A stretch of 64,000 bases of DNA from Taklimakanibacter albus (lineage in GTDB: Bacteria; Pseudomonadota; Alphaproteobacteria; Rhizobiales; Aestuariivirgaceae). Within the stretch, counting starts at the first letter, position 1. The number at the start of each line of letters is the position of its first letter. Of this stretch, positions 16,330 through 23,993 are shown piece after piece. A program made the position numbers and the translations under genes. Below the pieces are notes generated by a model. The model saw only the letters and a list, made by a program, of their open reading frames with translations. It was not told the origin of the DNA and did not search any database. The stretch covers positions 2,348,961 through 2,412,960 of the forward strand of contig NZ_JAENHL010000008.1 in assembly GCF_016595235.1 (NCBI RefSeq), given 5' to 3'.

Positions 16330-19300
16330 CGGGCAGCGATTCCGGATTGACGATCAGCACGCTGCCCGGCTCGACCGCCTTGCGGGCGCGCTCGATATGG
16401 GCGCGGTAGCGCGCCGCGAGCTCCGGCGAGATGCCGAGCCGTTCGATGGTGTCATGCACGCCGATGAGCAGCGTCAGCGCATTCTGCTCGAGCGCGACAC
16501 GCAAGGCCTCTTCGGCGGCGTCGATCAAGGTCGAGACCGGGGCGCCGCCCTGCGCCAAAAGGCGCAGCTTGCGGTGATGCAGCTCGGCCAGCCAGTAGCG
16601 GTGGCCGCTGCGCTCGCCTTCCGCCACCGCGGCGGCGACCTGGCGCAGGCCCGCCTCGATCTCGCCGGTGCGGCCCAGCAATTCCGCCAGCATGTCGCTA
16701 TAGACGGGCAGATCCTCCGGCGTCTCGATGCGGGCGTGAATGGCGAGGCCCTGCTCCATCAGGTCACGCCCCTCGACAGGATCGCCGACCACGCCAAGGC
16801 GCCAGCCCTCGAAGATCGTCGCCTTGGCGGCGAGCGGCGGCAGATCATGCGCGCCGGTGAGCCGGCGCATGCGCGCGATGATGGCGGCGAGCGCGTCGAA
16901 ATCGCGCCGATAGCGCTGCAGCATGGCGGCAATGTCATAGGCATGCGCGATGCTGCCGAGATGGGTGGTCGCTTCGGCCCAGGCCAGGGACTGCTCGACC
17001 GAGTCGAGCGCGCGCTTGCCCTGGCCGGTGAGCCACAAAGACAGGCCGCGCTGGCCGAGGCCGCAGACCTTGGCGTCATGGCCGCCGAACAAGGTAAAAC
17101 TCTGGCCGCCGCCGCCCGCCTCGTAGATCGCCATGCCGGTATCGACGGCGCCGATGCAGCCCTCGTGATGGCCGAGATTGAAATCGATGGCCCAGACACA
17201 ATGGCGGGCCTGGAGCTGCACCTCCGCGTCCTCGACATTCTTGAGATCGGCGAGCGCGACCTGGGCCCGCTCGCGCTGGGCGGCGAAATCGGGCGCGGTG
17301 AACCACCAGCCCCAATAAACCGGAAAGAGCTTCGCCTGGTCTTTCGCCGGCTGGCGCTTGGCGAGAGCGACCCCCTCCTCATAAAGCTCCGATGCCCTGG
17401 GCGACTTCGATCCCTCGATGCCTGTGAGCACCGGGCACAGAGCCGCGATCACGCCGAGCTTCAGCTGGTCGCGATGGTCCTCCTCCGCCGCCTCGACGAG
17501 AGCCAGAGCGCGGTCGAGCAGCTGCTTCGCTTCCGCCAGCGCCGAATGGGCCGAGCTTTCCTTGCCGGCGTCGACATAGGCATCGATCGCTTCCTCGACG
17601 AGACCGGCGCGCTCGGCGTGGTCGGCGAGCGATGAGGAGCCGATCCACGGCGCCAGGTCGCGGTTCTCGGTGACGATGTGGAAGATGCGGCCATGCACGA
17701 CCTGGCGCGTCTTGCGCAGCAGGCTGTTGTAGATCGTCTCCTGGATGAGCGCATGGCGGAAGGAATAGGACGGGTAACCGGGGATGCGGTTGCGCAACAG
17801 GATGCCGGCATCGCCCAAGGCTTTCAGCGATTCGAGGATGGTGACGGCATCCATGTCGGGCAGGATGCTGCACAGAAGCGAATAGTCGACGTCGCGCCCG
17901 GCGACCGCGGCGTAACGCGCAATGTCCTGGGCGGGGCCGAGATTGGCGAGGCGGGCGGTGAGGATGTTCTCCAGGGCTTCGCCGCGGGCCAGCGTAGAGC
18001 CCCGGGTGAGCGTTTCGACCGCGCCCTGGTTCTCGCTCATCCATTGGCTGAGCTCCTCGACGAAGAGCGGGTTGCCGTTGGTGAGGTCGTGGATCGGCTC
18101 GATGAGGTCCTGCGGCAGGCGCTGAGCCGCTTCCGGCCAGCTCTGCTCGAGCGCGATGCGGGTCGATTCACGGTCCAGCGCCGAGAGCGGGATGTGGCTC
18201 GTGGCGCCATTGCCGGGGCGCGCCTGCGGCTCGAATTTGCGCGAGGTGACGATGAGGAGAACGGGATATTTCTGCACCCGGCGGGCCAGCGCGGCGAGGA
18301 TCATATAGGATGTCGCGTCGATCCAATGGGCGTCCTCGATGGCGATGAGGAGCGGGCCTTCGGCGGCGAGCTGGCTTAAACACTGCTCGGCCGCCTGCAC
18401 CACCTTCTCGCGCATCGCTTCGGGCGAAGCGCCCTTGAGGCCGGCCTCGTCGGCATCCTCGGCGCCGAGCAGGAAGGAGAACAGGCTCGTCACCTCGCGT
18501 GCGGTGATGCCCTGGCGGCGGAACAGCGCCTCGACACGGGCGGTCGTCACCTTGCGCCCGGCCTGGCCGGCATTCTGGGTCAAGGCCTGGAGCAGCGGGT
18601 GCAAGGTCTCATGCACGCCGCCCGGCGCGCATTGGAACAGCAGGAGGCGCCGGCGGGTGGGCCTGGCCGCCTTGCGCAGCTCATGCAGGAGGCGCGATTT
18701 GCCGATGCCGGCCTCGCCTTCGATGAGGAGGACATTGCCTTGCCCTGAGGCGGCGCGTTCCCAGCAGGCGAGGCCATGGGCGAATTCGCGGTCGCGCCCG
18801 ACGATGCGCGCGCGCAATTTGCCGAAGGCGAAGAAGCGGTCGAGCTGCATTTTGTGGCGCAGCGCCTGCCAGGCGCTTTCCGGCTCGAAGCCTTTGAGCG
18901 TCTGCTTGCCGAGGAAGCGGAAGGAGAAAGCCCGCCCGGCGAGCTGGCGGGTGAGCTGCGAGACGACGACGCTGTTGGGGCGCGCCACCGTCTGGAGCCT
19001 GGCGGCCAGCGCCGGGGCGATGCCCGTCACCTTTTCCGGCGTGAGGCTGCCCTGGCCGCCCGGCGCCTGGGCGATGATGGCCATGGAGGTGGCGATGCCG
19101 ACGCGCACCTCGAGGGGGACGCTGGAGCGAATGCCGCTCAGGCTCCGCTTCTGGCAGGCTTCGATGAGGGCGAGGCCGGCCTCGACGGCGTGCGAGGCGG
19201 TGTCCTTGGGGTCGGTGGGGGAAGCGAAGATGGCCATGCCGCCATCGCCATAGGTGTCGGCGACGACGCCGCGGTTGCGGGTGACCGCTTCCGCCGCCGC

Positions 19301-19483
19301 GGCGTGGAAGGCGCTCATCAGGTCCTGATAGTCCTCGAGATCGAGGCGGCGCATGAGGTCGGTGGACTGGACCAGGTCGTAGCACAAAGCGGTGACCTGC
19401 CGGCGTTCGCCGGCCGACGTCAAATCCGCCTTGCCCGCCCGCTTGGGGGCGGCCGGTCCCGGTGCTGATGGTCTCACCGCCAT
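16319..19483 (-). CDS. Class III nucleotidyl cyclase / AAA ATPase / TPR protein
   Basis: A protein of about 1054 residues with three parts. Residues 20-200 form a class III cyclase domain (TALCYDLVQSTDLMRRL, DTYGDGGMAIF with the two metal-binding Asp positions). Next comes a signalling ATPase with P-loop GEAGIGKSRLL near 265 and Walker B LLIAIEDAHW near 390. From about 630 on there are TPR-like helical repeats. The ATG at 19483 is preferred over a GTG 12 bases earlier. Such proteins are signal sensors and cyclase activity is not certain. The 11-base overlap with the YcaO gene means it heads that operon, so it may gate peptide production. It is also common in this order outside such clusters. 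Confidence 0.85.
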   Translation of the reverse strand: MAVRPSAPGPAAPKRAGKADLTSAGERRQVTALCYDLVQSTDLMRRLDLEDYQDLMSAFHAAAAEAVTRNRGVVADTYGDGGMAIFASPTDPKDTASHAVEAGLALIEACQKRSLSGIRSSVPLEVRVGIATSMAIIAQAPGGQGSLTPEKVTGIAPALAARLQTVARPNSVVVSQLTRQLAGRAFSFRFLGKQTLKGFEPESAWQALRHKMQLDRFFAFGKLRARIVGRDREFAHGLACWERAASGQGNVLLIEGEAGIGKSRLLHELRKAARPTRRRLLLFQCAPGGVHETLHPLLQALTQNAGQAGRKVTTARVEALFRRQGITAREVTSLFSFLLGAEDADEAGLKGASPEAMREKVVQAAEQCLSQLAAEGPLLIAIEDAHWIDATSYMILAALARRVQKYPVLLIVTSRKFEPQARPGNGATSHIPLSALDRESTRIALEQSWPEAAQRLPQDLIEPIHDLTNGNPLFVEELSQWMSENQGAVETLTRGSTLARGEALENILTARLANLGPAQDIARYAAVAGRDVDYSLLCSILPDMDAVTILESLKALGDAGILLRNRIPGYPSYSFRHALIQETIYNSLLRKTRQVVHGRIFHIVTENRDLAPWIGSSSLADHAERAGLVEEAIDAYVDAGKESSAHSALAEAKQLLDRALALVEAAEEDHRDQLKLGVIAALCPVLTGIEGSKSPRASELYEEGVALAKRQPAKDQAKLFPVYWGWWFTAPDFAAQRERAQVALADLKNVEDAEVQLQARHCVWAIDFNLGHHEGCIGAVDTGMAIYEAGGGGQSFTLFGGHDAKVCGLGQRGLSLWLTGQGKRALDSVEQSLAWAEATTHLGSIAHAYDIAAMLQRYRRDFDALAAIIARMRRLTGAHDLPPLAAKATIFEGWRLGVVGDPVEGRDLMEQGLAIHARIETPEDLPVYSDMLAELLGRTGEIEAGLRQVAAAVAEGERSGHRYWLAELHHRKLRLLAQGGAPVSTLIDAAEEALRVALEQNALTLLIGVHDTIERLGISPELAARYRAHIERARKAVEPGSVLIVNPESLPDGR

Positions 19484-19495
19484 CGATTTCCCCAC

Positions 19496-19874
19496 TTCCG
19501 ATAAGTCAAAGTAGCACCGGACGCGGGAAGATGAACCCTCATTCAGGAATATGAATAAGGTGTAAGGCGGGGTCCAACCGGGCGGATCGCCAAGATACAG
19601 GGCGGATAGAGGGAATTACAGGGATTTACAGGGAAATTTCGGAAAAGCGGCGGTCGGCTGAGTGAAATCAACGGGTTAGCGCACCGCGGGTGGGCCGAGC
19701 AGGGAATTTTGCGAGTGGCCATGATGAGTCTCCGGCACGGTTTCGACGAAGCCGGTATCCGTCCGCTGCGACCACGAATGCAAGAAGGGGCGGTGGCGAC
19801 GGGGCGGAGAGCACCTTTGCCGGGTTGCGGCGCGCCCAAGGCTTCGGCTATATGTCGCCCCGACCCTTTCAGAA
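19496..19874. other. 379-base intergenic stretch before tRNA-Arg
   Basis: No gene is seen. It holds the promoter side of the cyclase operon and of the tRNA. Near 19600-19640 there is a run of related short units (ATACAGGGCGG, TTACAGGGA, TTACAGGGA) that could be a weak direct repeat. Short open frames here have no ribosome site or recognisable product. Confidence 0.5.
19825..19853 (+). promoter_or_regulatory. Probable promoter of tRNA-Arg
   Basis: TTGCGG (19825-19830) and CTATAT (19848-19853) are separated by exactly 17 bases, and the predicted transcription start lies about 15 bases before the mature tRNA 5' end. Confidence 0.55.
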
Positions 19875-19951
19875 GCACCCGTAGCTCAGCTGGATAGAGT
19901 GCTGCCCTCCGAAGGCAGAGGTCACAGGTTCGAATCCTGTCGGGTGCGCCA
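19875..19951 (+). tRNA. tRNA-Arg (anticodon CCG)
   Basis: A complete 77-base tRNA with encoded CCA. The acceptor arms GCACCCG and CGGGTGC pair, the D-loop region is TAGCTCAGCTGGATAGAG, and the T-arm has GGTTCGAATCC. The anticodon stem CTGCC/GGCAG encloses the loop CTCCGAA, giving anticodon CCG (19909-19911), which reads CGG. The accessory, less GC-rich segment begins directly after it, as is usual when a tRNA gene is an integration site. I found no second copy of the tRNA 3' end downstream. Confidence 0.97.
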
Positions 19952-20195
19952 TCCTGCTTTGGATACGCGGATTACGTAACAGTTTGGGCCGAACGGGTTT
20001 TCAAGTGGTTTCATTTGTCGAATCGTCATCGTGCGACGAGAAGTTAGCCGATAAAGACTGCGCGGCCCCTCAGGATTAGCGTAGCGGCGTTCATTTGCGG
20101 GATACAATTTGCTGTGTCTCAATAGAACCGGGGCTAAGCTGATGGATGGGGCCGACGTGCTTGTTTCCCGATTTCAAAAGCTCCATGGTCGATGA

Positions 20196-20897
20196 ATGTA
20201 TGAAACTTTCACCTATGATGACCAAGCCGTTCTTCCGTCGAATGCTCGCGATCACTGGACCTTTATGGAGACGAACTCCGCTTCGGCAGTGATGAAAGCG
20301 GTCTGCCCCAATGAGTGGGCGGACATAGTGAGCGTGCTTGAAACCTACCGTCTTGACCCCCGCTTCTGGCTCAAGGCGGGCGGAAATAGGGGAGATATTG
20401 CAGAACAGATCGACGGCGAGTTCTCCAAGCGCGGCTGGCGGGAAACGAGATTGGATCTCGAAACTAGGGGGCTTCTTTTTGCGAGGGATGGAGGCTCGCT
20501 TGGCGAACTTCCGATAATTCGACAAGCAGGCTATCTCGTCGATAACTTCAAGAATCGAATCGTCCTCGACGTGGAATGGAACGCCAAGGACGGTAATCTT
20601 GATCGCGATTTGGCCGCTTATCGATCATGGTTCGATGCCGGTCTAATTTCGGCGGGCGTCATCATAACCAAGGATCGACTGGCATTGTTGACCCTCGCAA
20701 GGCGTATTTGGGAAGAGTATCAGATGACCTTGCCCGAGGCAGAGCGTGTCAGAAAACTGCCCATCGATTTGACGACGTCAACTGTTACGGCCTTCGACAA
20801 AGCGCAATTGCGAGTACGGCGCGGTGTGATGGGAGCCTGTCCGATCCTCATTATTGCCGCCAATGAAAACACATGGAACGGGCTGCCTTACGCTTGA
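20196..20897 (+). CDS. BglII/BstYI-family type II restriction endonuclease
   Basis: A 233-residue protein. The core DNFKNRIVLDVEWNAKDGNLDRDL (residues 113-136) has the D-x(n)-E-x-N/Q arrangement of the BglII-type nuclease active site, followed by the conserved part SAGVIITK. Length and order fit this PD-(D/E)XK subfamily, whose members cut AGATCT or RGATCY. The stop codon is two bases from the stop of the convergent methyltransferase gene, as expected for a restriction-modification pair. The start at 20196 has no clear ribosome site. Codon use and GC are lower than in the flanking genes, suggesting transfer. The recognition sequence is inferred from the family, not shown. Confidence 0.75.
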   Translation: MYETFTYDDQAVLPSNARDHWTFMETNSASAVMKAVCPNEWADIVSVLETYRLDPRFWLKAGGNRGDIAEQIDGEFSKRGWRETRLDLETRGLLFARDGGSLGELPIIRQAGYLVDNFKNRIVLDVEWNAKDGNLDRDLAAYRSWFDAGLISAGVIITKDRLALLTLARRIWEEYQMTLPEAERVRKLPIDLTTSTVTAFDKAQLRVRRGVMGACPILIIAANENTWNGLPYA

Positions 20898-20898
20898 C

Positions 20899-21741
20899 TT
20901 AGGCGCTGCGCCGTCCTCGTGGGCGCATTGACGTATCAGCCCCCGCCAACAAACTCCGGACTCGCTGGATCGAATATCCAGTCTCCTCGGAGATTTCCCG
21001 AACACTGGCACCATCCCGATACCGGTGCTTCAATTCGAGGCCAAGGGCAGTCGCGACGGATGGCGTGATGTGCTCATTAGCACCCAACGGAGGCAAAATC
21101 TCCCCCCCGGAATATCCTTTATGAACCTTCCCTCTTGGGACGAGGTCTTCTGCGGATTCGTCTCCCCATACGATCCATGTAGGCCGGGGGTGTCGCGCAA
21201 ATATTTCCAAATAGGGGCCGGGAGAGCAGCTTTCGATCAAATCATATTGTTCATCGGGCTTGCGCGAGTGCTCTCGTTTCCTAGTCTCAATCATGTTGAC
21301 TTGTGACCGACCAGGCGAAAGCGTTCGCATGGAGCCTTTTACGCCAAACAGTAGAATCTCAGTTACATTTCTGAAGTAAAATCCAACACCGCGACCATCC
21401 GGGCCCCCATCTTTCCGTCGCTTTGCCCAAATAATGTTGGATACATAGCGAAAGCCCCAAGATGACATTACATCCAACCCTTCGGGAAGGAGGGCATTCG
21501 GAACCCAAAGATACAAGTGAGCGCTACGCGCTGTAACGTCTTTTACCGGAAGCTGCTTGATTGCATCGAGCGACATTGTCGAATAGCGATCGAGGCGGCG
21601 ATGTTCAGGCGCTACCTTTCCCGTTCGGTTGGAAAAGCGCCACGGCGGGTCAGCCAAAACGGTTGAGAATCCTCCGATCACTTTAGGGAGCGATGTAGGC
21701 CCTAGTTCGGGACGTAGCGGCTGCGCTGGCATGGCGTTCAT
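20899..21741 (-). CDS. MT-A70 family adenine-N6 DNA methyltransferase with C-terminal HTH
   Basis: A 280-residue protein. The catalytic motif DPPW lies near residue 32 (TVLADPPWRFS) and the cofactor-side motif YLEIFARHPRPTWIVWGDE lies near 190. Residues about 232-265 (DGASVREISEETGYSIQRVRSLL) look like a helix-turn-helix. MT-A70 proteins transfer a methyl group from SAM to the N6 of adenine, and bacterial members often pair with restriction enzymes. The convergent nuclease next door makes this the likely protecting enzyme. The HTH could let it bind its own promoter, where a tandem repeat with two AGATCT sites is found. Confidence 0.85.
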   Translation of the reverse strand: MNAMPAQPLRPELGPTSLPKVIGGFSTVLADPPWRFSNRTGKVAPEHRRLDRYSTMSLDAIKQLPVKDVTARSAHLYLWVPNALLPEGLDVMSSWGFRYVSNIIWAKRRKDGGPDGRGVGFYFRNVTEILLFGVKGSMRTLSPGRSQVNMIETRKREHSRKPDEQYDLIESCSPGPYLEIFARHPRPTWIVWGDESAEDLVPRGKVHKGYSGGEILPPLGANEHITPSVATALGLELKHRYRDGASVREISEETGYSIQRVRSLLAGADTSMRPRGRRSA

Positions 21742-21763
21742 AGTGGAAACGTCATACCTCGAA

Positions 21764-21787
21764 AAAAGATCTATTAAAAGATCTATT
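21764..21787. promoter_or_regulatory. Two perfect 12-bp tandem repeats with AGATCT, upstream of the methyltransferase
   Basis: AAAAGATCTATT occurs twice in a row (21764-21775 and 21776-21787), 23-46 bases upstream of the methyltransferase ATG. Each unit contains AGATCT, the BglII site. The position is where the -10 element or an operator would be. It could let methylation of the site or binding by the enzyme's HTH domain control its own expression. Confidence 0.6.
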
Positions 21788-21834
21788 TTGTGTTACCTCA
21801 CAGACAAAGACACGCCGACAAACTGAAGCTAGTG

Positions 21835-21933
21835 TTCGGTGACTAGCATTTAGTTGAGGTCACGGAGCGAATGCTCAGGCAAATGCGCCAATTAGATTAT
21901 GCCCATTAGATTATTAAGCGCACTCTCACCGAA
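21835..21933. repeat. Dispersed palindromic repeat, copy C
   Basis: It begins TTCGGTGAC and ends CACTCTCACCGAA, nearly complementary ends, with a middle that matches copies at 23901-23982 and 25154-25234 (GAGG..., ATGCGCCAATTAG). It has an internal duplication of ATTAGATTA that makes it longer (99 bases). It lies between the restriction-modification genes and the Kiwa genes, inside a 400-base gap (21742-22141) where no gene is seen. Confidence 0.7.
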
Positions 21934-22076
21934 ACCTGCGACCCATAAAGTAGAGATTATGCGCGCCTATTGACGGGCATTTCGCGACGCGGAGCGCGAT
22001 CTGCAGCAATGCATCGAGGGAAAAGCGCGCTAACGGCGAGTTTGCCGCCAACTCGCGCAAATTCGAACATCTACAC

Positions 22077-22106
22077 TTAACTTAACGACAACTTCTGTGC
22101 TATAAG
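22077..22106 (+). promoter_or_regulatory. Possible promoter of the Kiwa pair
   Basis: TTAACT (22077-22082) and TATAAG (22101-22106) are 18 bases apart and lie 36 bases before the KwaA start codon. The local AT-rich sequence supports a promoter here. Confidence 0.4.
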
Positions 22107-22141
22107 CACCCACTCTTACCAACAAGAAGCGCAAGTAACAC

Positions 22142-22738
22142 ATGCGGATTAGGTTGCTGGCTTCACTGATGATTTTTATCGGCTCCTACCTCCCCCTGAG
22201 CTTGATTCTGCTTGCTCAAAACTATGACGAAGGAGCGCTGTCCCGTCCAATGTGCTGGGCTTTCTGGGAGGATGGCTGCTCCCTCCCGCTCAAGAATCCC
22301 ACATTGTCTATTACGGTCCTGGCGACGTGCGTCGTGTGTTTTCTTGTTACGCTACTTACCCTGAAGATCGTCAAGCCAAAGCATGAAATCGTGGTTACGT
22401 CAGCGAGCCATGTTCCTACCGACCTCATGAACTATACCCTGCCCTACATCGTATCGTTTATGGGTCTGGATTACCAAGAGCCCGGCAAGTTCGTGGGATT
22501 CCTGATTTTCTTGATGTGGGTCTTTTTCATAACTCACAAATCAGGACAAGTTCTTCTAAATCCCGTGCTCATAGTATTTGGATGGCGCCTCTATGACCTA
22601 ACCTATCGGTACGGGGCCGACACCATTGATCACACGAGCAGAGCCCTTTCCTCCGAGCCTATCGTCACTGGCGATCGGCTTAGTCAGATCGCAGTCGAGG
22701 ACGTCTTGGTCCTGAAACCTAACGGCTCTGCCACCTAG
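22142..22738 (+). CDS. kwaA: KwaA-like membrane protein of a Kiwa defence system
   Basis: A 198-residue protein with four to five hydrophobic segments (about residues 4-25, 57-77, 95-110, 118-134 and 138-152) and a hydrophilic C-terminus. Size, topology and its place seven bases before a DUF4868 gene match KwaA of the Kiwa anti-phage system. Kiwa is described as a membrane-associated KwaA/KwaB complex that senses phage infection and blocks phage DNA replication. Membrane proteins are hard to assign by eye, so the call rests mainly on the partner gene. GC content is lower than in the surrounding chromosome. Confidence 0.7.
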   Translation: MRIRLLASLMIFIGSYLPLSLILLAQNYDEGALSRPMCWAFWEDGCSLPLKNPTLSITVLATCVVCFLVTLLTLKIVKPKHEIVVTSASHVPTDLMNYTLPYIVSFMGLDYQEPGKFVGFLIFLMWVFFITHKSGQVLLNPVLIVFGWRLYDLTYRYGADTIDHTSRALSSEPIVTGDRLSQIAVEDVLVLKPNGSAT

Positions 22739-22745
22739 GTGTTCC

Positions 22746-23660
22746 ATGCCCATTCCGCCGCTTCTCCAGCAGTTTGATTTCACAAACGCCACTGTGTCCA
22801 TGTGGCTCTATAAAAAATCTTTTCCCAATGGCCTCCCCCGGTTTAAAGGCCGGTGGATCGAAACCGACGAACACCTTGATCAAGCACTCAAGAGTGCCCT
22901 AATCACCAAACGCAATAGCATCCTTGAGGTTGAGGAGTATGGGCTTCTTGCTAACGTCGAGGTTGGTCAGGCTCTACATGTCGATACTATGGAAACCCAC
23001 GCGACGCTAGTCACACAGGAAGCAGCCGCAGAAGTCACCACTAAGAAAGCTACGAGGCTCAAGGACGTACAGAATACCGATTTTTATGTCGTTAAGGTCG
23101 TCAATGGTGACCAGGTCATCCATGCTGTACGAAAAACTGATCAGTCATGGAAATCCAAGAAGACCACGAACCTCCTCAACGTTCTGTTCGAGGACGATCG
23201 GCTTGGTCTTAATACGGCACCTGACTTCAACATCTCCCGCGATGTGGACTTCTTCATAGTTGGCAATGACATCATTATCACCGACAAGGGTGCTTTCGAG
23301 AGCATTCTCTCCTACAAGGCGGCGCACGAGGAGGATTTCGTAGCCCTTCAGGCCGAACCAGCGTTTATTGAGATCTTTAGAGACATGGCACCGCTTGTCC
23401 AATATGTCGGAACCAACAAGCTCCACTTGCGACGCGCGTGCGCTATCCGTGCAAAAGGCTACTACTCTGACCCTGTGTATATGACGCGCCTTCGCAACAC
23501 CTATCAGCAAAGCGGGCTCAATCTGGTTTTTGACCCCCAAGGCCGTCTCATAATTACCCCCGAAACCTGTCCCGACGTTATGCGCGCGCTCCTCAATCAT
23601 CGCCTTTTGTCCACCTTTTCTGAAAGCTACTTCGACGTGCCTAACGCAACAGCAGTGTGA
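22746..23660 (+). CDS. kwaB: KwaB (DUF4868) protein of a Kiwa defence system
   Basis: A 304-residue soluble protein. The central block VDFFIVGNDIIITDKGAFESILSY near residues 160-182 is the hallmark of DUF4868, the domain of KwaB; the E. coli protein is of similar length. An N-terminal half with YGLLANVEVG and VHAVRKTD-like strands fits the same family. KwaB binds DNA in the Kiwa system and acts with the membrane partner KwaA encoded seven bases upstream. Together with the adjacent restriction-modification genes it makes this stretch a small defence island. Confidence 0.8.
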   Translation: MPIPPLLQQFDFTNATVSMWLYKKSFPNGLPRFKGRWIETDEHLDQALKSALITKRNSILEVEEYGLLANVEVGQALHVDTMETHATLVTQEAAAEVTTKKATRLKDVQNTDFYVVKVVNGDQVIHAVRKTDQSWKSKKTTNLLNVLFEDDRLGLNTAPDFNISRDVDFFIVGNDIIITDKGAFESILSYKAAHEEDFVALQAEPAFIEIFRDMAPLVQYVGTNKLHLRRACAIRAKGYYSDPVYMTRLRNTYQQSGLNLVFDPQGRLIITPETCPDVMRALLNHRLLSTFSESYFDVPNATAV

Positions 23661-23710
23661 CGTCGATATCTCGCACTAAGATCGGAACTGATGGTCTATC
23701 AGAATCGCGC

Positions 23711-23794
23711 GACTGGTGTTCACTGCTCCTCGCCACCAGCAATATCGGCATTGCGTTGTTGCTGTGGCCGGCGCTCGCCCAATCTTTCGGCTAG
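23711..23794 (+). pseudogene. 3' remnant of a MAPEG-family gene
   Basis: The frame 23711-23794 reads DWCSLLLATSNIGIALLL followed by WPALAQSFG and a stop. It matches the end of the complete MAPEG gene at 30986-31399 (WRSLLFASSIVGIGLMLWPALAGSF). Nothing recognisable precedes it, so only the C-terminal 28 codons remain. It lies directly after kwaB, suggesting that insertion or deletion in the accessory region removed the rest of the gene. The rest of 23661-23900 shows no gene. Confidence 0.65.
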
Positions 23795-23900
23795 GTGCGG
23801 CCAGGAATCTCTTCAAGATTCCAAGTAATGTGGCCCAGATACAGCATCGTCACATTCCGCACTGTCCTCCCTGACCAAGGTATTGAACGCATCGTTTGGT

Positions 23901-23982
23901 TTCGGTGACAGTGCATTTAATAGAGGCCGCGGAATGAACGCCTCGGCGGATGCGTCAATTAGATTAAGCTCACTGTCACCGA
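23901..23982. repeat. Dispersed palindromic repeat, copy A
   Basis: The best-formed copy: TTCGGTGACAGTG at the left end and CACTGTCACCGA at the right end are near-perfect inverted complements. The middle AGAGGCCGCGGAATGAACG...CCTCGGCGGATGCG matches copy B at 25154. It ends 12 bases before the stop codon of the minus-strand oxidoreductase gene. Confidence 0.8.
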
Positions 23983-23993
23983 CATTCACATGC

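Noticed and set aside
19922-20122. Minus-strand open frame ending over the tRNA
   Set aside because: Its C-terminus is the well-known false translation of an antisense tRNA 3' end.
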